A stretch of DNA of 64,000 bases. Origin: Rothia halotolerans. GTDB lineage: Bacteria > Actinomycetota > Actinomycetes > Actinomycetales > Micrococcaceae. Positions 44,623-56,082 of this stretch are shown piece after piece (the stretch's first letter is position 1; each line of letters opens with the position of its first letter). A model generated the notes under the pieces. The model ran no database searches. It was not told where the DNA came from and worked only from the letters and a program-made list of their open reading frames with translations. Position numbers and translations under genes: made by a program. The stretch is from assembly GCF_004136635.1 (NCBI RefSeq), contig NZ_NOIU01000002.1:930001-994000 (forward strand), in the 5' to 3' direction.

Positions 44623-44690
44623 GCTTGTCCCCCGCGATCGCAGCGCATTGACGCTGGCGGGGTTCCACATCACACGAGGAGCGTGCAACG

Positions 44691-44939
44691 ATGGATTGGC
44701 GCAGTCGCGCAGCCTGTCTCGAAAAGGATCCCGAACTCTTCTTCCCGGTCGGCAACACCGGCCCGGCTCTGCTGCAGATCGAAGAGGCCAAGACCGTGTG
44801 CCGCAGCTGCACCGTCATGGAGACCTGCCTGCAGTGGGCGCTCGAGACCGGGCAGGACTCCGGTGTCTGGGGCGGCATGAGCGAGGACGAGCGGCGCGCG
44901 ATGAAGCGCCGCGCGGCCCGCGCCCGCCGCGCCTCCTGA
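44691..44939 (+). CDS. WhiB-family iron-sulfur transcriptional regulator (WhiB1-like)
   Basis: An 82-residue Wbl protein with four [4Fe-4S] ligands at Cys9, Cys37, Cys40 and Cys46 (Cx2C and Cx5C spacing intact). The GVWGGM turn and a basic C-terminal DNA-binding tail (KRRAARARRAS) follow. Its short length and the MDWRSRAACL start match the WhiB1/WblE group, which binds the primary sigma factor and senses NO through its cluster. The ATG has GAGGAG 9 nt upstream. The leader carries a terminator-like hairpin, suggesting post-initiation control. Confidence 0.93.
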   Translation: MDWRSRAACLEKDPELFFPVGNTGPALLQIEEAKTVCRSCTVMETCLQWALETGQDSGVWGGMSEDERRAMKRRAARARRAS

Positions 44940-45009
44940 CAGCGCTCGCCCACCACGGCTCCCGAGGCCCGACGGTCCCCACCGGCCCGTCCGAGCCCGG
45001 CCCGCATTC

Positions 45010-45044
45010 CACGAAGGCCGCCACCGCGTGTGGCGGCCTTCGTG
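45010..45044. terminator. bidirectional terminator between whiB and the histidine kinase gene
   Basis: Perfect 15-bp stem (45010-45024 with 45030-45044), loop CGCGT, between convergent stops. Confidence 0.85.
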
Positions 45045-45077
45045 CGTCCCGGGCTCGGCCCGCGGCGTCCCCGGGAC

Positions 45078-46652
45078 TCATCCTGAGGCCTCATCGGGGA
45101 TGAAGGCCCGGATGACCACCTCGGTCCCGCCGCCGGCGCGGGGCTGCCATCGGATCGAGCCCTTGAGCTCGCTCGCCACCAGGGTCCGCACGATCTGCAT
45201 GCCCAGTCCCTCCCCCTCCGAGGGCGGCCGGTAGGCCGAGACGCCGGACTCCTCGATGTAGTAGTCCCCCATCCCGACGCCGTCGTCGGAGATCGTGACC
45301 ACCAACATCGGCTCGCCCTGCTCGGACTCGGTGCGGCGCCCGTCCAGCCCGACCGTCCCCGAGGACCCGTCGAGCCCGTGCTCGACGGCGTTGGCGACGA
45401 TCTCGTTGACGATGAGCGCCAGCGGCGTCGCGAGCTCGCTGGGCAGCTGCCCGAAGTGCCCCGTCAGCTCGGTGCTGACCGCCTGGCCGGGCGAGGCCAC
45501 CTCCGCCGCCAGGTGGAACTGACGGCCGATGAGGTCGTCGAAGTCGACGTTCTGGGTCAGCCCCTGCGAGAGCGCCTCGTGGACCATCGCGATGGTCGCC
45601 ACCCGCCGCATCGCCTGCTCGAGCCCCTCCTTGGCCTCCTGGGAGGTCATCCTGCGGGCCTGCAGCCTCAGCAGCGCCGAGACGGTCTGCAGGTTGTTCT
45701 TCACGCGGTGGTGGATCTCGCGGATCGTCGCGTCCTTGGTCATCAGCTCGAGCTCCCGGCGCCGCAGCTCGGTCACGTCCCGGCACAGCAGGATCGCGCC
45801 GAAGCGCTCCTCCCCCCGGCGGGTCTGGCGACGGAGCGGGATCGCCCGGAAGGTCACGCTGGCCCGGCTCGTGCCGATCTCGCTGCGCCACGGCATCCGT
45901 CCGGTGAGCACGAGCGGGAGGGTCTCGTCGGCCTTCTCCGTGGAGGGCAGCAGGTCGCGGGTCAGCTCCGCGAGGTACTGCCCGGTCAGCGAGTCCGTGA
46001 AGCCCAGGCGGCGGTAGACCGAGACGGCGTTGGGGCTGGCGAAGGTCACGCGTCCCTCCGCGTCCAGCCGGATCACGCCGTCGCTGACCCGGGGGTTGCC
46101 GCGCGAGGTCCCCGCCGGCGCGGAGAAGTCCGGCCAGGCCCCGCGCGCGACCATGCTCAGCAGCTCGCGCGCCGTCTCCCGGAAGACCGTGTCGAGCCGC
46201 CCCTGCATCCGGGCCGAGAGGATGCCGTTGTGCACGGTCAGCAGGGCGAGGGTGCGGCCGTTGCGCACCAGGGGGTAGACGACGACGCGCATGCTCGACT
46301 CGCTGTTCCAGTCCACCCGGTCCAGCGGGCGGACCGTCTGCTCGAACCAGCACTCCCGCGCGCCCGCCGCGACCGCGGAGGTCATCGGCTGGCCCACCAT
46401 GTCCCGGTGGAACACGGTCTGGGCGGTGGAGGGGCGGACGTGCGCCAGGCCCACGAAGCCCGTGCCCTCGGCCGGGCCGCCCTGGGACCGGTCCCCCAGC
46501 TCCGCCGCCACGAACTCCTCGGGGAACCAGAGCACCAGGTCCCCCTGGGCGAGGTCGGAGACCAGCTGCCAGTCGCCGACCAGCAGGTGCAGCCATTCCG
46601 AGTCTCCGGGACCGAACTCCCCGGTCTTGAGCAGAGGGTCGGCGAGCGTCAT
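45078..46652 (-). CDS. pdtaS: PdtaS-type sensor histidine kinase
   Basis: A 524-residue soluble kinase: N-terminal GAF-like domain (about 15-160), a PAS domain (about 195-295), the HisKA_2 dimerisation motif EIHHRVKNNLQTVSALLRLQARR with phospho-acceptor His314/His315, then a HATPase_c domain with NEIVANAVEHG and DDGVGM. No membrane segment is present, so it is cytoplasmic. In mycobacteria PdtaS phosphorylates the RNA-binding antiterminator PdtaR; no such partner gene is adjacent. The ATG has GAGGAG upstream. Confidence 0.9.
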   Translation of the reverse strand: MTLADPLLKTGEFGPGDSEWLHLLVGDWQLVSDLAQGDLVLWFPEEFVAAELGDRSQGGPAEGTGFVGLAHVRPSTAQTVFHRDMVGQPMTSAVAAGARECWFEQTVRPLDRVDWNSESSMRVVVYPLVRNGRTLALLTVHNGILSARMQGRLDTVFRETARELLSMVARGAWPDFSAPAGTSRGNPRVSDGVIRLDAEGRVTFASPNAVSVYRRLGFTDSLTGQYLAELTRDLLPSTEKADETLPLVLTGRMPWRSEIGTSRASVTFRAIPLRRQTRRGEERFGAILLCRDVTELRRRELELMTKDATIREIHHRVKNNLQTVSALLRLQARRMTSQEAKEGLEQAMRRVATIAMVHEALSQGLTQNVDFDDLIGRQFHLAAEVASPGQAVSTELTGHFGQLPSELATPLALIVNEIVANAVEHGLDGSSGTVGLDGRRTESEQGEPMLVVTISDDGVGMGDYYIEESGVSAYRPPSEGEGLGMQIVRTLVASELKGSIRWQPRAGGGTEVVIRAFIPDEASG

Positions 46653-46960
46653 GGGGCTCCTCGGGGGTCGGCGTCGGGTGCTGCTCCCATCCTATGACGC
46701 CGCCCGCGCCCGCGCCGGGTGACTGATCGCCGCACGATCTGACCGGCTGTGGCGCCGCAATGCTTTACCGCCCCGGTTCCCCGCGGGTATGCATGGTCTC
46801 GTACCGACCGCCAGGCCGGTGCGCTGGGGGATCGCGCACCGCGGCGGCCGGAGGGACGGCGCAGGGGATCCGAGGCCGCGCCCTCCCGCCTCCCGTCCGC
46901 TCCCCTCGGGGCCGCACGCCGCAAGGGCTCGACGTCGAGCCGAAGGAGGAGCACCAGAGT
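46653..46960. other. divergent intergenic region between pdtaS and the Rv3235-family gene
   Basis: It contains a -10 candidate for the kinase gene (TAGGAT, minus strand, 46689-46694) and a -35/-10 pair for the other gene (46764-46793). The remaining 160 bp is a long GC-rich leader in which I see no conserved element. Confidence 0.4.
46764..46793 (+). promoter_or_regulatory. candidate promoter of the Rv3235-family gene
   Basis: TTTACC (46764-46769) and TATGCA (46788-46793) with an 18-nt spacer. It would give a leader of about 160 nt. Confidence 0.35.
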
Positions 46961-47563
46961 ATGAGCACCGTTCCCGAAGACCCCCGCGTCCGCCTCAGGA
47001 GGGGGACCGTCCTGTCCATCGAGAGCATCCCCGCCGCGCCCGGCACGCATCCGGCCGGCCCGCCGCCCTACTACCGGTGGCGACGCCGCAGCACCGATCC
47101 CGAGGAGCAGCTGCGGAGGGTCCACGCCATCGCCGCGACCATGGGGGTCGCGCTGGTGGAGGTGGTGACGGGCGGGCGCTCGGCGGACCAGCTGGCCCGT
47201 TGGGTGCATCCGAGGGCGCTGGCGCGCCTGCGTCTGCGGGCGGGGATCGAGGGGGCCCGCGAGGGGGCCCGCGCCGGACGGCCCCCGGGGACGCCGGCGA
47301 CCGGGAGAGGGCCCGGGCGGCGGGACCTCGGCGCCCCGGGGCCGGGCCGGAGCGGAGCAGGCGTTCCGGGTCCGGCCTCGCCTGCGCCGGGACGGTTCGG
47401 CCCCCGCGACGCCCGGCTGCGACGGGTCCGGGCGATCCTCGTCGCGCCCGACGAGTACGAGGCCAGCGTCGCCGTCGACGACGGAGAGCGCACGCGGGCT
47501 ATCGCGCTGCGCATCCACAAGCCGCGCGGTCAATGGCAGGTCGTGGAGGCCGAGATCGGGTGA
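46961..47563 (+). CDS. Rv3235-family protein
   Basis: A 200-residue basic protein of the actinobacterial Rv3235 family, function unknown. Conserved parts are the N-terminal helix EEQLRRVHAIAATMGVALVEVVTGGRSADQLARWVHPRALARLRLR and the C-terminal strand-rich end (RAIALRIHKPRGQWQVVEAEIG). They are separated by a Gly/Pro/Arg linker at about 98-140. The C-terminal half suggests an NTF2-like fold. It lies next to and convergent with secA, a context kept in many actinobacteria. The ATG has AAGGAGGA 10 nt upstream. Confidence 0.85.
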   Translation: MSTVPEDPRVRLRRGTVLSIESIPAAPGTHPAGPPPYYRWRRRSTDPEEQLRRVHAIAATMGVALVEVVTGGRSADQLARWVHPRALARLRLRAGIEGAREGARAGRPPGTPATGRGPGRRDLGAPGPGRSGAGVPGPASPAPGRFGPRDARLRRVRAILVAPDEYEASVAVDDGERTRAIALRIHKPRGQWQVVEAEIG

Positions 47564-47667
47564 GCCCGGCGGGCCGGGCGCCGGGCCGGCCCGCCGCGTC
47601 GGCCGCACTCCCCCGGGTGTGCGGGACGACAGCTAGGCGGCACGACGCCGCGGAGCGGGCCCGGGAG

Positions 47668-47729
47668 CCGCAGAGCGCCCCGCCCCGCCGCCGGCCTCAG
47701 GGGCGGCTGCGGGGCGGGGCGCTCTGCGG
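47668..47729. terminator. bidirectional terminator between the Rv3235-family gene and secA
   Basis: Perfect 21-bp stem (47668-47688 with 47709-47729) with further pairing inside the 20-nt loop, the longest inverted repeat in the window, 9 nt from the secA stop. Confidence 0.9.
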
Positions 47730-47738
47730 CGGGCGGGA

Positions 47739-50540
<2,802 letters not shown>

Positions 50541-50632
50541 GAGCGCTAACTCCTAGTGATTCACGAGATTCGGTGGTGGCCCGCGGACGGCGGGTCGAGG
50601 CGCTGACTCGACACGGTCTCGCCCAACAGGAC

Positions 50633-50638
50633 ATTCTA
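50633..50638 (-). promoter_or_regulatory. -10 candidate of secA
   Basis: TAGAAT on the minus strand, 92 nt before the secA GTG. No clear -35. Confidence 0.4.
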
Positions 50639-50723
50639 CGTGACTCTAACGGCACCGCCTGGGCGTTCGCTAGAGACTCACCCCGCATCAGGGACCGGAG
50701 ACTCGTCACGTGGCGGAGCGCAC

Positions 50724-50762
50724 GGGCAGGGCCCGCCCCGCGGTGCGGGACGGGCCCTGCCC
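50724..50762 (-). terminator. terminator of hpf
   Basis: 12-bp outer stem (50724-50735 with 50751-50762) continuing into a CCCCGC/GCGGG inner helix, 37 nt past the hpf stop. Confidence 0.8.
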
Positions 50763-50799
50763 GACCGCCGGCGCCTTCCGGCCCCGGCGGCGATCCGGC

Positions 50800-51486
50800 T
50801 TAGAGCGCCTTGTAGACGCGGGTCTCGCTGCGGCCCTCGGCGGGCGCGTCGTCGCCGAGGGTGATGACGCCGTAGCTCCAGCCCTTGCGCCGGTAGACCG
50901 CCGCCGGGCGGTCGACCTCCACGTCGACGAAGAGGTAGAAGTCGTGGCCGACGAGCTCCATGCGGTCCACCGCCTGGTCCACCGTGAGCTTCTCGGTGGG
51001 GAAGGTCTTGCGGCGGATCTCCACCGGGGTGATCTGGGCGGAGAGCGGGTACTCGTCGTCGAAGGCCGCCTCCTCGACGGGGACGTCCTGGTGGGATCCC
51101 TCCACGATCCCGTTCTGCTCGGCGTCCAGCTCGCTCACCACCGGCAGGGCGCCGGTGGCCTCGGACACGGAGAGGGGACGGTGGTTGCCGCGGTGGATCT
51201 TGCGGCGGTCGCGGGCCCGGCGCAGCCGCTCCAGCAGCTTGCCGTACGCGTCGTCGAAGACCGCGAACTTGTCCGGGCCGCTCGCCTCGGCGCGCAGGAC
51301 GGGGCCGGGGCTGTTGACGGTGATCTCCACCGTGATCGCGTTGGGGCCGCTGCCCACCTTGGTGATCTTGACCTCGATCACATCGACGCGGTCGTTCAGC
51401 TTCTCGAACTTCTCGACCTTCTCCTCGATGTAATCCCGCATCCGATCGGGCACCTTGATGTTTCGACCGTAGACGTTGAGTTCCAC
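50800..51486 (-). CDS. hpf: ribosome hibernation-promoting factor, long form
   Basis: A 228-residue long HPF that binds the 30S decoding region and dimerises or silences ribosomes in stationary phase or stress. The N-terminal S30AE domain (MELNVYGRNIKVPDRMRDYIEEKVEKFEKL) spans about 1-105, then an acidic linker. The C-terminal dimerisation domain (about 170-228) contains DQAVDRMELVGHDFYLFVDVE and YRRKGWSYGVI. The GTG at 51486 has a GAGGTGAGG ribosome-binding site. It lies 15 nt downstream of comF and may be cotranscribed with it. Confidence 0.93.
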   Translation of the reverse strand: MELNVYGRNIKVPDRMRDYIEEKVEKFEKLNDRVDVIEVKITKVGSGPNAITVEITVNSPGPVLRAEASGPDKFAVFDDAYGKLLERLRRARDRRKIHRGNHRPLSVSEATGALPVVSELDAEQNGIVEGSHQDVPVEEAAFDDEYPLSAQITPVEIRRKTFPTEKLTVDQAVDRMELVGHDFYLFVDVEVDRPAAVYRRKGWSYGVITLGDDAPAEGRSETRVYKAL

Positions 51487-51501
51487 GATGACCTCACCTC
51501 G

Positions 51502-52518
51502 CTAGTGGGTGGGTGCGGCTACCGACCCCGGTCTTCGACCTCCGCGTCGATAACCAGCACGGGGAGAGGGTCTGACCGTCTCCTTACCCCCACGGTAGTG
51601 GACCGGCCCGCTTTCGTCATCGTCGTGTCCCGGCGACACACCGGGCGGCGCACCGTGTTCACTCACAGCATGGCGGGGCTCCTGCGGCGCTCCCGCCGGG
51701 GGCCGGACGGTGGCGAGGACCGCCGCCCCGGCGACCTCCCCTCCCCAGGCCTCCAACGCGCGGAGGGCCTCGCACAGGGTGGCGCCGGTGGTCAGCACGT
51801 CGTCGACGATCAGCAGGCGCGGGGCCGCCTCCCGGCCCGAGGGGCGGGGCACCGGCGCCCACCGGCCCACCGACAGGGAGCCGCGGATCCGCTGGGATCG
51901 CTGCCGCGCCCCGAGGGCCTTCTGAGCGCGTCCCGCCGCCGGGCGGAGGGCGGCGGGCAGCAGCTCCCAGGGGTCGCGGCGCCGACGCAGCAGGGGCACG
52001 ACCCTCACCCGGGCCCCGGAGCGCACGCCGCGCAGCGCGCGGCGGGCCAGCAGCTCGGCCGGGACGAATCCCCGGCGCCGGAACGCCGCGGCGGAGGAGG
52101 GCACCGGCACCAGCCAGACGGGGCCGGGGGCGCTCAGCGCCGGGCTCTCCCCGAGGGCGCGGGCCAGGGCCGCGGCCAGCACCGGGACGACGTCGAGCCG
52201 CTGCCCCTCCTTGAAGGCCAGGACGAGGCGGGCGACCTCGTGCCGGTAGACCCCCGCCGCCACGCAGGAGAGACCCTCCGGCCAGCGCGGGGCCGCGGAT
52301 CCCGCCGCGAGGGGCCGGGCGCTCGCGCGGTGGAAGAGCCGGCGGCAGGTCCAGCACACGGCCGCGCCGCCGGCCCCGCAGGAGGCGCAGGTCTGGGGCA
52401 GGAGGAGCTCCGCCGCGGCGGCGAGGGCCGCCCAGCACGCCGCCGCGACCCGGTCCGCGCGCCGCGCGGCTCCCGCCATGCCGCGCCCGCTCCCCGTCCG
52501 TGCCCGATCTGCGTCCAT
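51502..52518 (-). CDS. comF: ComF-family phosphoribosyltransferase-like protein
   Basis: A 338-residue ComF protein. The N-terminal zinc-ribbon cysteines CASCG and CWTC are followed by a type I PRTase fold with the PRPP-binding loop LLIVDDVLTTGATL. ComF is needed for DNA uptake in competent bacteria, but actinobacterial homologues are widespread and their role is unclear. After the fold (ending about ATVRPP) there is an unusual 60-65-residue hydrophilic tail that reads through the region before hpf. The ATG at 52518 has GGAGG upstream; 52479 is an alternative start. Confidence 0.85.
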   Translation of the reverse strand: MDADRARTGSGRGMAGAARRADRVAAACWAALAAAAELLLPQTCASCGAGGAAVCWTCRRLFHRASARPLAAGSAAPRWPEGLSCVAAGVYRHEVARLVLAFKEGQRLDVVPVLAAALARALGESPALSAPGPVWLVPVPSSAAAFRRRGFVPAELLARRALRGVRSGARVRVVPLLRRRRDPWELLPAALRPAAGRAQKALGARQRSQRIRGSLSVGRWAPVPRPSGREAAPRLLIVDDVLTTGATLCEALRALEAWGGEVAGAAVLATVRPPAGAPQEPRHAVSEHGAPPGVSPGHDDDESGPVHYRGGKETVRPSPRAGYRRGGRRPGSVAAPTH

Positions 52519-52672
52519 GCCGCCATCCTCCCCCGCGGCCGCGCGGCGAGGCTCCCGCGCCGAGGATCTGTGGAGGGGTCGGAGCGGGGTCCCGGGCGGA
52601 GGCCGCCTGGGGACGTCGTGTCCCTGGCGGGGCGGCCGCCCGGACCGCTCGCGGACGCCCCCGCCCGCTCCC

Positions 52673-54388
52673 TCAGCCGGAGAACGCGAGGTCCCGGACG
52701 TCGGTGCTGACCCGCGTCCAGGAGGTGCCGCCGAGCTCGAAGACGCCGCTCTCGGTCTGCGCGTACACCGCCTCCTGCCCGTTGCCGGCCGAGAGGTGCT
52801 CGATCCCCGAGAGCCCGTTGAGGCCGGTGATCTCGCCGGAGAGCGAGACGATCTGGACCGAGTCCCCGCCGGTGTCGGCCACGACCATCGAGGAGTCCGA
52901 GATCCAGTGCGCCTCGGTGGCCTGGATGTCGGTGCCCACCCGCAGCGGCTCGCCGAGGCGCTGCGGGGCGCCCGCGTCGTCGCGCTCGATGCCGGCGACC
53001 CACACCCGCGCCGCGTCCGCCTCCCCGGTCACCACCAGGGCCCGGGTCCCGTCGCGGGAGACCTGCAGGGACTGGATGCTCTGGCCGGCGAGCCAGGCGG
53101 CGCCGACCCGATCGGGCTCCGCCCCCGGGCCGGCGCCGAGCGCGTCGGGGCTGAGCGCGAGCACCTCGCCCGCCGAGGTCCCGGCCCACGTCCAGCCGCG
53201 GCGGTCGACGCCGGGGGCGCTCAGCTCGGCGTCGAACTCCGCGTCGTACGTCTGCCCGTCGGTGGTGCGCACGCCGAGCCTGCGGCGGTCCCGGTCCAGG
53301 TAAGCGTAGGTGTCCCGTCCCGCGTTCATCGCCGGCAGCGCCGGCTCGAAGGCCGGGGGATCGATCCCGGAGATCGTCGTGTTCCGGCCGTCCAGGTAGC
53401 TCACCAGGGCGCCGTCGAGCACGCCGACCTGCTGCTCGGGGACCGAGGGGTCCACCGAGGGCGGCGTGTAGTCGTCGATCCGGCCGTCCTCGACCCGCCG
53501 GTCGTCGACCGAGACCGTGATGTCCGTGACCGCGCTGACCGACTGCAGGGTCTGCTCGAACTGGGAGTACATGCGCTCGATCCCGGTTTGGTCCATCTCG
53601 GAGAGCTGGTCGCCGGACAGGGCGATCTCGGCGGTCTCCCCGCTCAGGGGCACCGAGGAGCGCTGCAGCGTCGTCCCCTCCGGCACGGCCGTGCTCACCG
53701 CGCTCTCGAGGTACGGCGCCGGCCCGCGCAGCAGGACGCTGATGAGCGAGGTGACGACGGCGGGCCGGCTCGCGAACCAGCGGACGTCCGGCACCGCGTA
53801 GCTGAAGGTCGGATCGTAGAAGTACAGCGAGTAGCTCTGGAACAGCTGCTCGAACTCGGTGCGCGAGAGCATGGTCCCGTGGGGGACCGCGGAGATCCGC
53901 CACTGGCCGTCGACCCGCTCGAACTCGACGTCCATGGACTGCTCGTCGGGCTCCTGGTACGACGTCGCGATGCCCCGGTCGTCGATCGAGGTGCCGACGC
54001 TGATCTCCAGCGTCGCCTGCTCCTCGGAGTCGCCGGGCTCGATGCTCACCTCGTCCCGGTAGACCCAGGTGTGCTCCTCGGGGCTCCAGGTGGAGGCCAG
54101 CTCGGGGGTCAGGTACTCGCGCGCCACCGAGTAGTCGTCCTCGACGCCGGTGCCGGCCGCGATGAACCCGCGCAGCAGCTCCTGCGGCTCCGCGCCGTCC
54201 GCCGGCGCCTCGGGGGAGTAGCGCGGCTCCGGGCTCTCGGTGCCCGTGCCGTCCTCGGCGTAGTGGTACACCGGGCCGTCGGTGGGGATCTGGCCGCAGC
54301 CGGTCAGCGCCACGAGCGCGGCGCAGCCGGCCGCCGCCGCCCTGAGCCAGGCCCGGCGGGTCCTCGTGCGGGGCTCGCGTGCGCTCAT
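52673..54388 (-). CDS. lpqB: MtrAB-associated lipoprotein LpqB
   Basis: A 571-residue lipoprotein with a twin-arginine-like N-terminus and lipobox LTGC. An N-terminal region (about 60-190) precedes a GerMN/sporulation-type domain (about 205-330), and the C-terminal half is a beta-propeller-like LpqB domain. In mycobacteria LpqB interacts with the extracellular part of MtrB and modulates its signalling. The ATG overlaps the mtrB stop by 4 nt, completing the mtrA-mtrB-lpqB order. The stop lies 154 bp from comF. Confidence 0.93.
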   Translation of the reverse strand: MSAREPRTRTRRAWLRAAAAGCAALVALTGCGQIPTDGPVYHYAEDGTGTESPEPRYSPEAPADGAEPQELLRGFIAAGTGVEDDYSVAREYLTPELASTWSPEEHTWVYRDEVSIEPGDSEEQATLEISVGTSIDDRGIATSYQEPDEQSMDVEFERVDGQWRISAVPHGTMLSRTEFEQLFQSYSLYFYDPTFSYAVPDVRWFASRPAVVTSLISVLLRGPAPYLESAVSTAVPEGTTLQRSSVPLSGETAEIALSGDQLSEMDQTGIERMYSQFEQTLQSVSAVTDITVSVDDRRVEDGRIDDYTPPSVDPSVPEQQVGVLDGALVSYLDGRNTTISGIDPPAFEPALPAMNAGRDTYAYLDRDRRRLGVRTTDGQTYDAEFDAELSAPGVDRRGWTWAGTSAGEVLALSPDALGAGPGAEPDRVGAAWLAGQSIQSLQVSRDGTRALVVTGEADAARVWVAGIERDDAGAPQRLGEPLRVGTDIQATEAHWISDSSMVVADTGGDSVQIVSLSGEITGLNGLSGIEHLSAGNGQEAVYAQTESGVFELGGTSWTRVSTDVRDLAFSG

Positions 54389-56076
54389 GGTCCGCCCTCC
54401 TCGTCCTCGTCCGGTCCTTCCCCGGCGGCGTCCGGCCCGATCCGGGGCATCGACGCCGGCGTGTCCGGCACGCCCTCCGGCGGCAGCCCGAGCGGGGAGT
54501 CCCCCGAGCTGCGCCCCTGCTCGCGGGGCAGGGTCAGCCGGAAGCAGGCCCCGTGCCCGGGCTCGCCCCACGCGTCCAGGCGCCCGGAGTGCAGCCGGAC
54601 GTCCTCGGCGGCGATGGACAGGCCGAGGCCCGTCCCGCCGAGCGTGCGCTTGCGCGAGGGGTCCGCGCGCCAGAACCGGTCGAAGACCTGCCGGGACTCC
54701 TCCGCCGTCATGCCGACGCCGTGGTCCCTGACGGCGACCGCGACGTCGGTCTCGTTGCTGCCGATGTAGACGTCGATCGGGCGCCCCTCCGAGTGCTCGA
54801 TCGCGTTGACCAGCAGGTTCCGCAGCACCCGGTCGATCCGCCGCGGGTCCATCTGCACCGTGCACCGCTCCCCCGCCTCGTGGGTCCTGATCTCGAGGCC
54901 GCGCTTGTCCAGGTGGGGCCGGACCGCCTCGATCGCGTCCTCGACGAAGTCCGCGACGTCGACCGTGCTGAGGTTCAGCGTCGCCGAGCCGGCGTCGAAG
55001 CGGGAGATCTCCAGCAGGTCGGCGAGCATCGACTCGAACCGGTCCACCTGGTGGTACATCAGCTCGGTCGAGCGCTGGAAGGAGGTGTCCATCTTCTCGC
55101 GGCCGCTGTAGAGCAGCTCGGCCGCCATCTTGACCGTGGTCAGCGGGGTGCGCAGCTCGTGGGAGACGTCGGAGACGAAGCGCTGCTGCATCTTGGACAG
55201 CGTCTCCAGCTGGACGATCTGCCGCTGGATGCTGTCGGCCATGTCGTTGAAGGAGGAGCCCAGCACGGCGGCCTCGTTCTCCCCGCGGACGACGACGCGC
55301 TCGTCGAGGTCCCCGCCCGCCAGCCGGACGGCGGTGCGCGCCGTCTGGGAGATCGGCCGGATCACGCTGCGGGTCACCCACCACACGATGGTGGCCACGA
55401 AGATCAGCAGGATCACGAAGCCCACCGTGATCACGAACTGGATGTAGTTGAGCGTCTCCTGCGAGGAGGAGAAGTCGTAGACCAGGTACAGGCCGAACTC
55501 GCTGCCCTGGTTCAGGTGCACCTTGGAGCCGACGATCACCACCGGGACCGGCTCCCCGGTCCCGTCCACCGGCATCGACGAGGACTGCCAGTAGACGCCG
55601 TCCTGCGCCGCGACCTCCGCCTGGAGGTCACGCGGCACCGAGGCCGCGGTCATCCGCTGGTTCTGGCTCTGCGGGCCCACATATCCCTGCCCGCCCTGGT
55701 AGGAGACGGGGATCAGGATCCACTCGCGCTTGGCGTCGGCGCCGTGGGTCTCGAGGATCGTCAGCGTCTCGCGGACCAGGGCCTGGACCTCGGTCTGGTC
55801 CGAGGCCACGGCGTTGTCGAAGATCCGCTGGACGTCCTGGAAGCCGCTCGAGGACTCCTCAAGCGCCTGCTCCTGCCGCTCGCGGAAGAGGCTGTTGGCG
55901 ATCTGCGTGGACAGGAAGTTCCCCGCCACGAGGAAGCCCACCAGGGACAGGGCGGTGGCCACGACCACCGCCGAGAACTGCAGGGACCGCCGCCACGTCT
56001 CGCGCAGGGCGCGGAAGGCCGCGGGGACGACGCCCAGGGCGTTGCGCACCGCCCCGCGCGATCTGTGCGTGACCAT
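54385..56076 (-). CDS. mtrB: sensor histidine kinase MtrB
   Basis: A 563-residue membrane kinase that pairs with MtrA to control cell-wall and division genes and osmotic responses. It has two membrane segments (about 33-54 and 215-240) flanking an extracellular sensor domain, then HAMP (about 240-290), HisKA with FVSDVSHELRTPLTTVK (His306), and HATPase_c with NLLVNAIEHSEG, DHGVGMT and GGTGLGLSI. It starts 6 nt after the mtrA stop. The C-terminal 30 residues are acidic and Pro-rich. Confidence 0.96.
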   Translation of the reverse strand: MVTHRSRGAVRNALGVVPAAFRALRETWRRSLQFSAVVVATALSLVGFLVAGNFLSTQIANSLFRERQEQALEESSSGFQDVQRIFDNAVASDQTEVQALVRETLTILETHGADAKREWILIPVSYQGGQGYVGPQSQNQRMTAASVPRDLQAEVAAQDGVYWQSSSMPVDGTGEPVPVVIVGSKVHLNQGSEFGLYLVYDFSSSQETLNYIQFVITVGFVILLIFVATIVWWVTRSVIRPISQTARTAVRLAGGDLDERVVVRGENEAAVLGSSFNDMADSIQRQIVQLETLSKMQQRFVSDVSHELRTPLTTVKMAAELLYSGREKMDTSFQRSTELMYHQVDRFESMLADLLEISRFDAGSATLNLSTVDVADFVEDAIEAVRPHLDKRGLEIRTHEAGERCTVQMDPRRIDRVLRNLLVNAIEHSEGRPIDVYIGSNETDVAVAVRDHGVGMTAEESRQVFDRFWRADPSRKRTLGGTGLGLSIAAEDVRLHSGRLDAWGEPGHGACFRLTLPREQGRSSGDSPLGLPPEGVPDTPASMPRIGPDAAGEGPDEDEEGGP

Positions 56077-56082
56077 CGGGCC

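Larger units (their letters stand above)
44362..44690. other. intergenic region with structured whiB leader
   Basis: This holds the divergent promoter of the membrane-protein gene and the whiB upstream region. The part at 44495-44590 is far less GC-rich than the rest of the window. It includes a possible 25-codon leader frame (44499-44576), a small AACCC/GGGTT hairpin near 44541-44557, and a terminator-like hairpin with a T run (44594-44622). No convincing whiB -35/-10 pair was found. Confidence 0.5.
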
